Assembly (NCBI GenBank): GCA_022925895.1
Contig: JAKSYS010000596.1
Coordinates: 1-39,665, forward strand
DNA from: Fragilaria crotonensis
Taxonomy: Eukaryota; Bacillariophyta; Fragilariophyceae; Fragilariales; Fragilariaceae
Direction: 5' to 3'
Length of the DNA: 39,665 nucleotides
The position numbers and the translations under genes are program-made. Each line of letters opens with the position of its first letter. Position 1 is the first letter of the stretch. Shown one piece after another: positions 1 to 9,051 of the stretch. The notes beneath the pieces are model-generated. The model was given only the letters and a program-made list of their open reading frames with translations, did not search any database and was not told the DNA's origin.

Positions 1-2929
1 AAACTTTCCCATCCTTTCTTTGGTCAACTCCTTGATTGAACACGTTGAATCTCTCACAAGTTGTTTGAAATTCTCTCGTCCCCTTTTTGAGATACAGGAA
101 CCCGTCGGTAGAAAGCCTTTGCGTGACCCCAGCAAAATTCAATGCCTTCCCCTGCTAATTCGGCATGGAACTTTGGTGTTAGAAGTACCGTGATGCCCAG
201 CTGAGATCCAAGGTACTGAAGTGCCGTTTCCTCATCCTTGAAATCAGCACACTCTGCGATGAGATGGCGTAGGGAATACCGTAAGTCAATCTTCCCTGAA
301 ATTGTGTCTTTCTTTCCGTCGACAGTGTATTTATCTAACTCACTTGGATCAATCAGTCCTCTTTCCCACAGAACTTGTAGCATGCCTTTAGATTTTCCTT
401 CCCATCCAGATAGGATTTTGTCGACTTCTTTGTGAGTTTCGATTGAATTGTTTCTTGCCAATTCCTGAAGTTCGGCTTTAGTGTACCCGCGTTTTTGTTG
501 GAGCGTCACACCCTTTTCGTTGAGCTCTTCAAGAAGGGTCTTCTTTGTTTTTTCAATTGGCTTGCTTCTTTTCCCCATTATTCGATCATGACGTTGTAAG
601 TCACGTTGCTCTGGTGTCAAATACCATGGGCCACAGTCGTCAGTATTGAATACCATTGACTGTGTGTCTCCGATGCCCAGGGTTGGTGAGTGTGTGCCCA
701 GATAACCCTCTTGTGACATTATGACTGTGTCTCTCATCTGCTGTTTTGATCCTCCAAAGTTCTTTTGCATGTTGATCGCACTGAGTGCACCATCACGTTT
801 GCGAGCGTGTCCCTGAGAATGATCGAACAAAAATACAAAATCGAAGCTTGGATATAGGATTCGTAGGCAATCAACCACATCCTCAAGCTGAAGACTCATG
901 TGGTATGAATTCCAATAACCCTGATTATTGATTCCGATGAACAAGTATTTTACGAAGGGGGATTCCAACAAAATCGGCTTCCTCGTTGTTCCCAAGATTT
1001 CCATCGCAGCTGTTGTATCGAGGTAATTTCCACCGCCGAGAGCTGCTGTTTGCCTTGCCATATTCACTCTTTGTAACTCATCCTCTGTCATCTGCCTGCC
1101 AAAGCCGAATTCGCGTGACACGAACGCAGAAAGCATATACCCATCGCCCTCCGACTTGGGCAGAAGTGGCACTTGTCCTTTTGGCCCAACCCATTGTTTG
1201 GAGGACAGTAGATACTGCGCGAAGACAGACTCATCTTGACCAATAATCATCAAGGGCCTGACTGATGATGACACTCGTATGCTTGTTTTTGCTTCAACAT
1301 CTCGCGCTGCCTCTTCTCCCCTTTTGATTCTTGATATGCAATTCTTCCAATAGTCAACGTGAAACTCAACCCGAGTCTCATCAGATATAATATCATAGTA
1401 ATGATGTCCGAAATCTGTGTCTAAGGTCTTGATCGTAGCAGCTTCACTGAGTGGAAGCTGAATCCAACGCCGACAACGTGGCTCAAGCACGGTAAGGTAG
1501 TTCTTGCAGAATGCATTTCGATGTGCGACAACATCTTCACGTTCATGGCCATCGACGTAGAAGCTCTTCCTTCTCGTATCATACTTGAATCCGAGTAATC
1601 GCATCCAGCGCCATGCTGTTGTGAAGCTCATGTTTTTAAGTCTATGTGCGCGAAGGAATAGCGCAATATCATCCTCATCTTGATCGACATCGACAGGATT
1701 GCTAGTAGGATTAATGGCTGTAGTACTTGTACTCAATGTTGACGTTTCTGCAGTATCTTCGTCTACTACCGATTCACGTTTCCACAACGCAGCCAGCCTT
1801 GGGATTACAGACGAATGAACGAATTGATAGACTGCTTCAATTGAAAGATGTGACAAGTTCTCGACGCCAAATGCAACAATCTGCTCCTTTGCGCATGGAA
1901 ACACTTCGAGAACTCGAGGAAGAGGTCGTTTCCCACTGAACAGACAAGTTTGGGTTTGGGAAGCATTCAAAATTACGGAACACAATGTTCCAATTTGCGA
2001 TGGTTTTATAGAAGGTTGCTTGCGTCATACCAACAGTGTTCAATACCTTACAAGATTCAGTGCAACAGTCTTGCCACGTCCATTCATTCATTTTTGCAAG
2101 AGCCAATCGGTACGCATAACAAAGAAACGTCGCCCTTTGCCTGACAGCGCATATCTCAGCTTTGGTACACACGTTGTCGATATCTCTACCTTGCACAACA
2201 TTCCTCCAATTATTTTCTTCCTCATGAACGCTTTGAAGCAGTACAATCCTTCTCTGAAGTGCTTCCATTGGAGTTTCAGAATCGAAATCAGTATCATTCC
2301 CATCCTCGCAATTCGTTGTCCCATGTTTCTTTGGTGGTTTGAACACTCGGTATGCCTCTGGGCTACATGGCCAGTAACTTGAGCTAGAAGCATCAGCAGC
2401 AATCATTACAGCGGCCGCACCAGTATCTCCTATCCTTGCTCGTTTGCTCGGTGATTGCTCAACAATGTCTCCGATCCTTCCTCCCGTTGTAGCCTCCGTG
2501 TTGACAGGTGTAGTTATCATTGTGTCGAGCGGGTCTTGATCTTGTGCTTGGAATGACTAGCACATTTGCGGCTGCTTCCATTACTTTTTCGTTCCATGCA
2601 CTGTTAAGTGGACATGGGTACCGTATCTGCCTTGATTTCTCTGTGAAGTAGTAATAGAATGTGTTCTTGTATGTGACTCTGAACACTCCTGTTGTGTTTG
2701 ATCCATCAAATCGGTGCATCAATTCTCCGAAAGAAGCCGACTTGGACATCCCTGTATTGAACCTTCTTACATCAATGACGCCAAGGGACGCATTGACATC
2801 AAATCTCCTAAAGCTTCAGCCCAAGTTGATGCAGGAAGCCAGCAATTTGACAATCTCGGACCATACGTGATGTCTGTTCGAAGGCATGACGGCATCAGTC
2901 AAAATAGCATATTTACCTTTGTCAACCAT
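1..2929 (-). pseudogene. Broken DDE transposase, copy A (runs off left edge)
   Basis: Minus-strand transposase remnant. The frame opens at ATG 2929 (MVDKGKYAILTDAVM), meets an in-frame TGA at 2816-2818, then continues through 2749-2459 and 2520-1950. It shifts frame near 1940 into the long open segment 1985-54, and shifts again near 85 into a frame that is still open at base 1. In the 643-residue segment the likely catalytic residues are Asp251 (GQDES), Asp388 (LFDHSQGH) and Glu611 or Glu614 (AGEGIEFCWGHAK), the D-D-E layout of IS630/Tc1-like enzymes. Another conserved block is FYVDGHERE. The plus-strand copy at 16022-19297 shares all these blocks and shows how the pieces join. I recognise the superfamily layout but not a named family. 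The three breaks make it non-functional as it stands; the target-side inverted repeats were not found. Confidence 0.82.
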
Positions 2930-2932
2930 TGT

Positions 2933-3007
2933 ATCTATAGATTTATCACCAACAGTAGGTTCACTGAGTTACATAGGAAGGTGACTGCAGGAGGTAAATC
3001 TATAGAT
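2933..3007. repeat. Inverted repeat just upstream of transposase copy A
   Basis: The 13-base arm ATCTATAGATTTA at 2933-2945 is exactly inverted at 2995-3007, with a 49-base spacer. The core ATCTATAGAT is itself palindromic. It begins four bases upstream of the transposase ATG, so it could be a promoter element, a subterminal transposase site or part of an old terminus. No partner at the other end of the element can be checked, because that end is outside the window. Confidence 0.5.
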
Positions 3008-3240
3008 TAGAATGGAAATGTTGCAAACGACGGCTTGAAAATCTCATTGTGGAAGCCTTGCTTCCAACACGACAAAGTCCCGCCCTCGTGACGTCATATT
3101 GGCAGTGAAATCGGTCTAGCGTAGAATTAATACTGGGACGTGCGCCCGGATTTTAGAACAGAAAACCAGCTGTACAGGTGCCAGGTACCAAACGATCGTC
3201 ATCACTGCATCAGACTGCAGGTACCATCAGTTGTGGGAGA

Positions 3241-3769
3241 ATGGGCAAGAATAAAAAGGGAAAGAGCAGTAAGAATAACTCTGCTGCCGCAGGTGATGGT
3301 GATGATTGGATTTCAGTGGATCCAGCCAGAGTCCGATTTCAGCATGCCCGAATTCGTCCGCATTTTTCTGGATGCGGCAGGTCAGTGCTTCAAACTCTCA
3401 ATGATATTCGGGAAGGAAGGCTCCAACCCGCAGAGCTACCTCTCATCCAAGTTATAGTGGGACCGATGGCAGATGACGGGGAACGATGGTACTTCTCCCT
3501 CAACAATAGGAGACTCTGGGTACTCAAACGATGCCGAGAAGAAGGATTTTGGAGAACAATCAGATCCGAGTAAGGGTTCGAGAAGCAAAAGCAGTTCTGA
3601 AATGGAGCGATATTCATTACAAAATTGTGCTCTTGAAGCTAAATTCATTCGCGACCCAGAATTCAAGTTGAAACAGAGGCGCAGATAAAGGGAAGGGGTC
3701 GAAAACAGCGAAGCTATCGTTCTGATAAGAGCCGTGGACGTCGACGCTGACGAGAGCGACGACGAGTGA
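3241..3769 (+). pseudogene. ParB/sulfiredoxin-like small protein, frame-broken
   Basis: ATG 3241 starts a Lys-rich N-terminus (MGKNKKGKSSKNN) followed by a domain with DPARVRFQHARIRPHFSGCG, a PLIQVIVGP strand and WYFSLNNRRLWVLKRC. The order 'RP-F-G ... strand ... NNRRLWVLK' resembles the ParB/Srx fold, where a basic GxRRL-like loop follows the central strand; this is fold-level inference. The frame stops at TAA 3571-3573, but an overlapping frame carries NNQIRVRVREAKA and a third carries YSLQNCALEAKFIRDPEF. That third frame then meets TAA near 3685 and stays open to an acidic tail (DADESDDE) ending at TGA 3767-3769. At least two frame breaks plus one stop make this a pseudogene, unless the sequence has indel errors. 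A 5' extension to 3178 is open but looks unlike coding sequence. Confidence 0.55.
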
Positions 3770-3777
3770 CCAAGAAG

Positions 3778-5953
3778 TCATTCAAATAGATCCAACCCTT
3801 CGCTGTTCTCATGTGATGCTATCGCGACAGCTTTGAACGTGGCACAGGAGTGCAACCTGTTCCAATGCCCTCTCTGGACACAAGTCGCACCAGAGTCTCC
3901 ACGCTTGAGATTCGGATCACCAAACTTGGTTAAAGATAAGGCAGCGATTTCTGCCAGGCGTTCCTTGCAATCAAACTCAATCAGCTCCATCTCGCGCCCT
4001 GTAATAGTGTGTTGGAGCTTCTTCCGAAACTCCGAGGCGAGTCTCAGCAAAGGTGTGCCGCGTGATCCAACCCCGACGACATTTCTGCCAACTCAGGTCG
4101 TCTCAAAAACATCTGCGGGTGTGCCATCGGTTTCCACGTATTCGTTGATTTTTGCAGAGCAAGGCAATCCGCTTCTTTCTTTTGCAGCGCTGTCTTTGGA
4201 TATCCCGTGATGTTTCCGATGCCGCAATCCGAGATAAAGGTGACACAACTGACCGAGGATCAGATTGTGTCAGTCGCAACCACATATCATAGTCCTCAGC
4301 ATATCGTAGATTTTCGCGATACCCGCCAGCATCCATGATTACTGCTTTGCGGAACATGACTGACGGATGCGAGAGGCAACAAAGAAAACAACATGGCCCA
4401 TGGAACAAATCCTGGATCCGTGGGTGGAAAGGACGTCGAGTTCTCCAAGTAGCATCATTCTCGCGGGAGAAAGGTAGCTTCTTTATTCGACATTCGTTTC
4501 AGCCAACGTTTCGCCACCAACTGATGCCGAGAATGCTGCAGAGTATGTGCCGACAACTGCAAGCGACGAATTGCATCGCAAATATTCGAGCTGCAACACG
4601 AATCGCTTTTCAGCGCACACGTCATCGGCATCCATCCTCGCCACAAATTCGGAGCGAGCATAATGGAGTCCTAGATTCAGCGCAGCCGCTACACCTGGCT
4701 TTTCAGGAAGCATAAATCTCAGTTTGATCTCCGAGTTCGCTCCGTCGATTGCATGGTTGAAGCGGTGGTCCTCGACCGCAATATCCTTTGGAGCTCTCTG
4801 GCCGCGTCTTTGGCTGCGGCCACGATGGCATCAATACTTCCATCTGTGCATCGATCATCCCGACAATCACTTGCATGGTGTGGATCGCAGACTGGTCCTT
4901 GCACTGCATGATGATCGATCTCGCGGCAAGCTTGGCGACATTTGGAGGGCCTGTGCGCACTGGCATCAGCACAGAGATCAAACGTTCAAGCGGTTCCGCT
5001 TTCGCAAAGCATAAAACACCAATGTGTGAAGAATTAAAGTGACTTGTCCGATAAGCGTTGAAATCGAGTCTCTTTCCTTCCTTCAAGAACGTGAGCATCT
5101 CTATCGGATCCTTTGCATTCTCGACAGGTGCGGAGCAAAGGTCTTACCTCTATTTACGGTCAGAATCAAAGTGTTGGTGACTGCGGGACAGAAATTATGG
5201 GCGATGGCATTTTCGAAGGATGGCGTAGCCTGCAAGCTCCAGCTTGTTTGGATGCGATGTTTCTTCCTCGTCGCACTGCTGCAAGACATTTTGTACCAGC
5301 TCATTTGAATAGATCCCACCACTTAAATCCACGGATATGCCCAGTCCACCCTTCCACACGACAGGATACGTGAAACAGGCCGTTTGATACCGCAGATGAT
5401 TCTTCGGCGCTGGTGATGGAAGGTTTCGTGTTTGGCACCATGTTATTCCAGGATGAAGTCGGGTCAAGAAGATGTCTGATGATCCTGATTTCTCGAGGAC
5501 ATCGTTTAAGGGCTCCAGAAGTATGCAATCATCCGTTAGCAACATCCAGCGCAGATGCGTTTCTCCGACGTGGGCGTGAATGACCGTCAATAAATGCACA
5601 CGGAATGTTCGATCTGTGCTCTCCACCAAAAAATCGATCTGGTCGGTGAATTCATGCTGCACTTGTCGATAACCGTCCTCGAAATCCGGTCGAACATTTG
5701 CAATGATAGTCACCTTATAATCTCCAATCTTATCCAGTTGCATAGACAGAAGCAACTGTTGCAATTGCCATGGTCGATCTTTTGTGAAAATAATAACATG
5801 AAACCGGCCAGCCGCATAAGTCGTCAGTTCGGTTTGTGTCTGCGAAGGACTGGAACAGAGAAATCCGGCAGTGGCTGCGGTTGTTGGATTCTGCCCAAGA
5901 AACGATGACACCCGAGACAGGATCGATGGATCCATTTCACCACCGTTTCTCAT
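3778..5953 (-). pseudogene. Degraded family-2-type glycosyltransferase
   Basis: Minus strand, read from ATG 5953. Segment 5953-5195 holds a first nucleotide-sugar-transferase-like domain (FHVIIFTKDRPWQLQQLLLS, then LLTDDCILLEPLNDVL). After frame changes near 5200 and 5130 a second domain starts with ISVLMPVRTGPP. It continues with GVAAALNLGLHYARSEFVAR-MDADD, the acceptor/metal-binding DxD region of GT2 enzymes, and then SHPSVMFRK and GGYRENLRYAEDYDMWLRL, also typical of GT2. It ends with a stop at 3778-3780. I count at least six frame changes in 2.2 kb, far more than in any housekeeping gene here, so I call it a true pseudogene. The frame is open a further 30 bases upstream of 5953, so the original start is uncertain. 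The role was presumably protein or polysaccharide glycosylation; substrate unknown. Confidence 0.65.
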
Positions 5954-6241
5954 GAGCTCATAATGTATGAAGACGTTCCAGATATCAGAACCACCAGATT
6001 TTCTGTCCTATCTCCTATCGCAAAAGACGGAATCGAGTGTTTGTGCAATAGCTGGTTTCTGACAGGTTTCGGATTTACACACAGGCGAACGAAACACATG
6101 CTCGCAAGATGCAAGATTCAGAGCGATGCACTCAAACACTCAAACCCATTTCTTTGCACTGAAGTTCGTGGTCGCATTGAACAGCACAGTACATTGTACT
6201 GGTACACCGTCAAGGCAGTACCGGTACTGTGGGTTCCCTTC
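5954..6241. other. Intergenic spacer with a small GTAC cluster
   Basis: No coding signal was recognised. Bases 6191-6233 contain four GTAC palindromes in about 40 bases, the same kind of cluster seen in other intergenic stretches of this window. Confidence 0.4.
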
Positions 6242-6270
6242 TTAGAGCATGTCTTATCGTGGGGGGTACA
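6242..6270 (+). repeat. Left TIR and TTA target duplication of the 1.34 kb element
   Basis: TTA at 6242-6244 is followed by the 26-base terminal inverted repeat 6245-6270, ending in a run of six G then TACA. One mismatch (G for T at position 17) separates it from the right TIR. Confidence 0.75.
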
Positions 6271-7582
6271 TCTCTGATTTTTCGAATTTTTTTCAAAAAA
6301 GCAATTCTTATGAGGGGGGGTACATCGGATCAGGGGGGGTCAGATGATGTACCTTTTTGATGACCTAGGGTCACATTTGCAAAATCTGACCCCCCCCGAT
6401 GTACCCGGGGTCAGTACTGTATCAATTGCTCCAGTGGGACTATACAGTGATCCTTCGTGTCGTTTTACTGTATTTTTATACCAAATCTACAAGTACCAAC
6501 ATTGGTGCATTTGTCAATGCTGTGTTGCATCGCAACTCGCAACTCGCAACAAACAATTGCGCAACGATGGGAACTCATCCTCCGCTAATACCTCCATAGG
6601 ATGCACACCCTCCACTCACCCCGTATTAAGGACGACCATCACCTCCTCCTTGATTTCTTCCTTGATGTGTGCTGTGGTCGTGTCGTCTGACGTTACCCTC
6701 GCTAGTACCAACAAGTCCGACCGTGAAATGATGACATTTACTACGAGTCGTCACAATTGCCATTCCCAAGGGAGTTTCACCGCATTTCCAAGGCAAATTG
6801 CCAGCTGTTGCTTGATCCCTTGCAAAAGAGTCTTACCGAGGTGAAGAATGGCAGCTTTCACCCAGATTGTGGATTCCACAGCCATTATCCGAGAGGATAC
6901 CGTCAAGCTTGCTGTTGTTGCTAGCATTTTGTTCCGGACGAAAAGCATTGGCGCAGTCTGGCTCAAGACCGTCATGACTGTGCAATTGATCAAGGGTTGC
7001 AGGACCATCTTTGATCTACGTTGACATTAAGACCTTCTTGTGCCACAAATGAAGCAATGCATCGCAATGAGTTCCTTGGACGCCATTTCAATTATCTTGC
7101 TTGTTGATCAAATCAAGAAGCGAGATCTGCCACCACCTCAACCTGTTCAGTCAAAAATTCTGCCACTTCATGGTGGTCAGAAAATGCTGCCTACTTTAGT
7201 CAAACCTTGGACCACCCCATCCATGGCATAAAAGTCATCGAATTGCTACGGAAGGTATTGGCATCGACAAAGGTAACAACTTTGCCCACATCAGTCAATT
7301 TTGTCGCCTGATTATCTTTTGTGATATCATGGAGTACTAGGAGTCTCTTACAATCAGTATTGTGAATGCCAACAGTGATGGATGTTAATAGCAACTTGCT
7401 AGAGAGGGTTTAGAACTAGTGTCTCAATTATTTGAACGTTACTCAGGTGATCGCAAAACCGCAGTACGCAGTACTACAGTACACGATAAAGAATGCCAAT
7501 TTTTAATTTTTTTTTGAAGGGTACATCGATGTACCCCGGGTACATGAGAGGGCTGGTGTACCCCCAACGATAAGACATGCTC
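6245..7582. mobile_element. Non-autonomous TIR element, PIF/Harbinger-like
   Basis: The left end reads GAGCATGTCTTATCGT followed by GGGGGGTACA (6245-6270). The inverted right end (7582-7557) matches 25 of these 26 bases. Each end is flanked by TTA (6242-6244 and 7583-7585), a plausible 3-bp target duplication; TWA duplications are characteristic of PIF/Harbinger elements. Internally, the ends carry many copies of a GGGGTACATCG-type motif in both orientations (about 6312-6415 and 7518-7560). No transposase could be found on either strand. The open frames inside (for example 6344-6844 plus) look like chance. I read it as a deletion derivative or large MITE; the superfamily assignment is inference from the TTA flank and the TIRs. 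Confidence 0.72.
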
Positions 7583-7585
7583 TTA
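7557..7585 (-). repeat. Right TIR and TTA target duplication of the 1.34 kb element
   Basis: Inverted counterpart of the left end: TGTACCCCC then AACGATAAGACATGCTC (7557-7582), followed by TTA at 7583-7585. Confidence 0.75.
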
Positions 7586-8075
7586 TGTACTAGCGTAGAA
7601 CACGTACCTGGTACTAGTAGCACAATCAACGTTACAACTTACAACTGACACAACAACTGTCTGAAGTCTCAAGATGACGAACGACTGAAGGTCGATATGT
7701 TGATTGACGACCTTGCTGGAGCAGTCAAGCTCCGACTATTGATGCACATTGCACATGCATGTGTATATACAAATCGCCTCTCTATGTACTTATAGAGTGT
7801 TGAGTGTATTCGCATGCATTAACACCGCTCTAAGTATCGGAGAGACAGTATTCGTGTTGTCTTAACAAACTTGACTCTGTCAGCACTCCATCATCCTCCC
7901 AATCCACTTATTATTGTGCTTGGACTGCACACTGAGTACAACCTCAGTGTTTCTCCACGTGGCAGTCTTAATTCCGAGGTCAATTGCGAATTGCGAGTTG
8001 AGATCAAGCAGAGTATCTCAAGTGTCAGAGGCGTCTCGGATTGTTTGAGCGACATTCAGACGAGACTTATTCATC
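7586..8075. other. Spacer upstream of the SDR-like gene
   Basis: 490 bases between the TIR element and the SDR-like ATG. It presumably holds that gene's promoter and 5' UTR. A few GTAC sites lie at 7588-7618. No TATA box or other site could be assigned with confidence, and no coding signal was seen. Confidence 0.4.
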
Positions 8076-8774
8076 ATGTCCTTTGCAACTATGCCATCAA
8101 ACAACAACGTCGTCCTCTTCGGCGCCAATGGTGATATTGGCAAAAGAGTACTTCTAGGACTATTAGAACAAGGAATTAATGTCAAGGCTGTCGTTAGATC
8201 AAAACACAAGTTGGATGATGTTCCGAAATCAGTAACAATTGTTGAGGCATCCATTATGGACATGGATCACGTCAAGCTTCAAGCCCTTGTCCTTGACTGT
8301 CAGATCATAATCTCTTGTCTAAGCCACGGAAAGCAAATTTTTCGAGAACCGAAACGCATACTTCTGGACTCAACAACAAAAATTCTCAACGCCATGTCTT
8401 CCAACCACAAACTCATCATACTAAACGGAGCAGGAGCTCGCCACCCAGCAGGCAGAGAGGCAACCGGGTGGTTGGAATGGATCATTGTGAGTCTCTTGCG
8501 CATTTTTGTTCCTCCCCACGCCGATATGGAAGAGACGCTTCAGTATCTTCAGGAAGACGACCAACACAATTGGATTGCCATGCGACCTGGAATGTTTGCA
8601 GACCAGACAAATTCGAAAGGCTATACAATGTCTGAATATCGCACGGTTGGCTTGTTTTCAGGTCGAGTCGCGACCAAGGCTAATGTGGCTGATGCAATTG
8701 TTCGTATTGCTACTAGTGACGAACTGCAAGAAACGTGGAACAGAAAGATGCCTGTAGTCCTTGATGATGAATAG
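8076..8774 (+). CDS. NAD(P)-binding atypical SDR / NmrA-like protein
   Basis: 232 residues, one exon, ATG 8076 to TAG 8772-8774; a second ATG at 8091 could also serve as start. The N-terminus has a Rossmann dinucleotide site VVLFGANGDIGKRVLLGLL (G-x-x-G-x-x-G within GANGDIG), then VKAVVRSKHKL where the basic residue after the second strand suggests NADP(H). SCLSHG, LIILNGAGARHP and WIAMRPGMFAD follow in the order of atypical SDR / NAD(P)H-binding proteins. There is no YxxxK catalytic pair in the usual place, so it may be a redox-sensing or NmrA-like binder and not a classic dehydrogenase. Length fits the family (about 210-250). No targeting peptide is evident, suggesting the cytosol. It faces the ABC-class ATPase gene tail to tail across 277 bases. 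Confidence 0.85.
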   Translation: MSFATMPSNNNVVLFGANGDIGKRVLLGLLEQGINVKAVVRSKHKLDDVPKSVTIVEASIMDMDHVKLQALVLDCQIIISCLSHGKQIFREPKRILLDSTTKILNAMSSNHKLIILNGAGARHPAGREATGWLEWIIVSLLRIFVPPHADMEETLQYLQEDDQHNWIAMRPGMFADQTNSKGYTMSEYRTVGLFSGRVATKANVADAIVRIATSDELQETWNRKMPVVLDDE

Positions 8775-9051
8775 GGCGCGCGCGAACGATGCCTTCGGAG
8801 TGTTTTCTCTACAGGTCATGGATCGCACCTGTGACAGGACTTGACCCGATTGATTGATGGTATTCTCAAGAAGCCGCCGATTGGGTTGGCCAAACTTGTG
8901 TCAACAAGATGTTTCAGTTGACATAAATAGATCATATGCATGTAGTCGTACCGATGCAACTCAGTACCGTACGAGCTGACGACAAAAGGTCACAAAGTTA
9001 TCTTTTGGGTTTGACGTTCGACATGCTTTTTAAGATTCGTTTCAAGACGGT
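8775..9051. other. Convergent intergenic spacer
   Basis: 277 bases between two converging genes, containing both 3' ends. It has a short GC-alternating run (GCGCGCGCG near 8776) and no recognised gene. Confidence 0.4.

Noticed and set aside
6344-7394. Coding remnants inside the TTA-flanked element, including a GETPLGMA ankyrin-like scrap on the minus strand
   Set aside because: It is too short and frame-broken to support an ankyrin call; no repeat periodicity could be followed.
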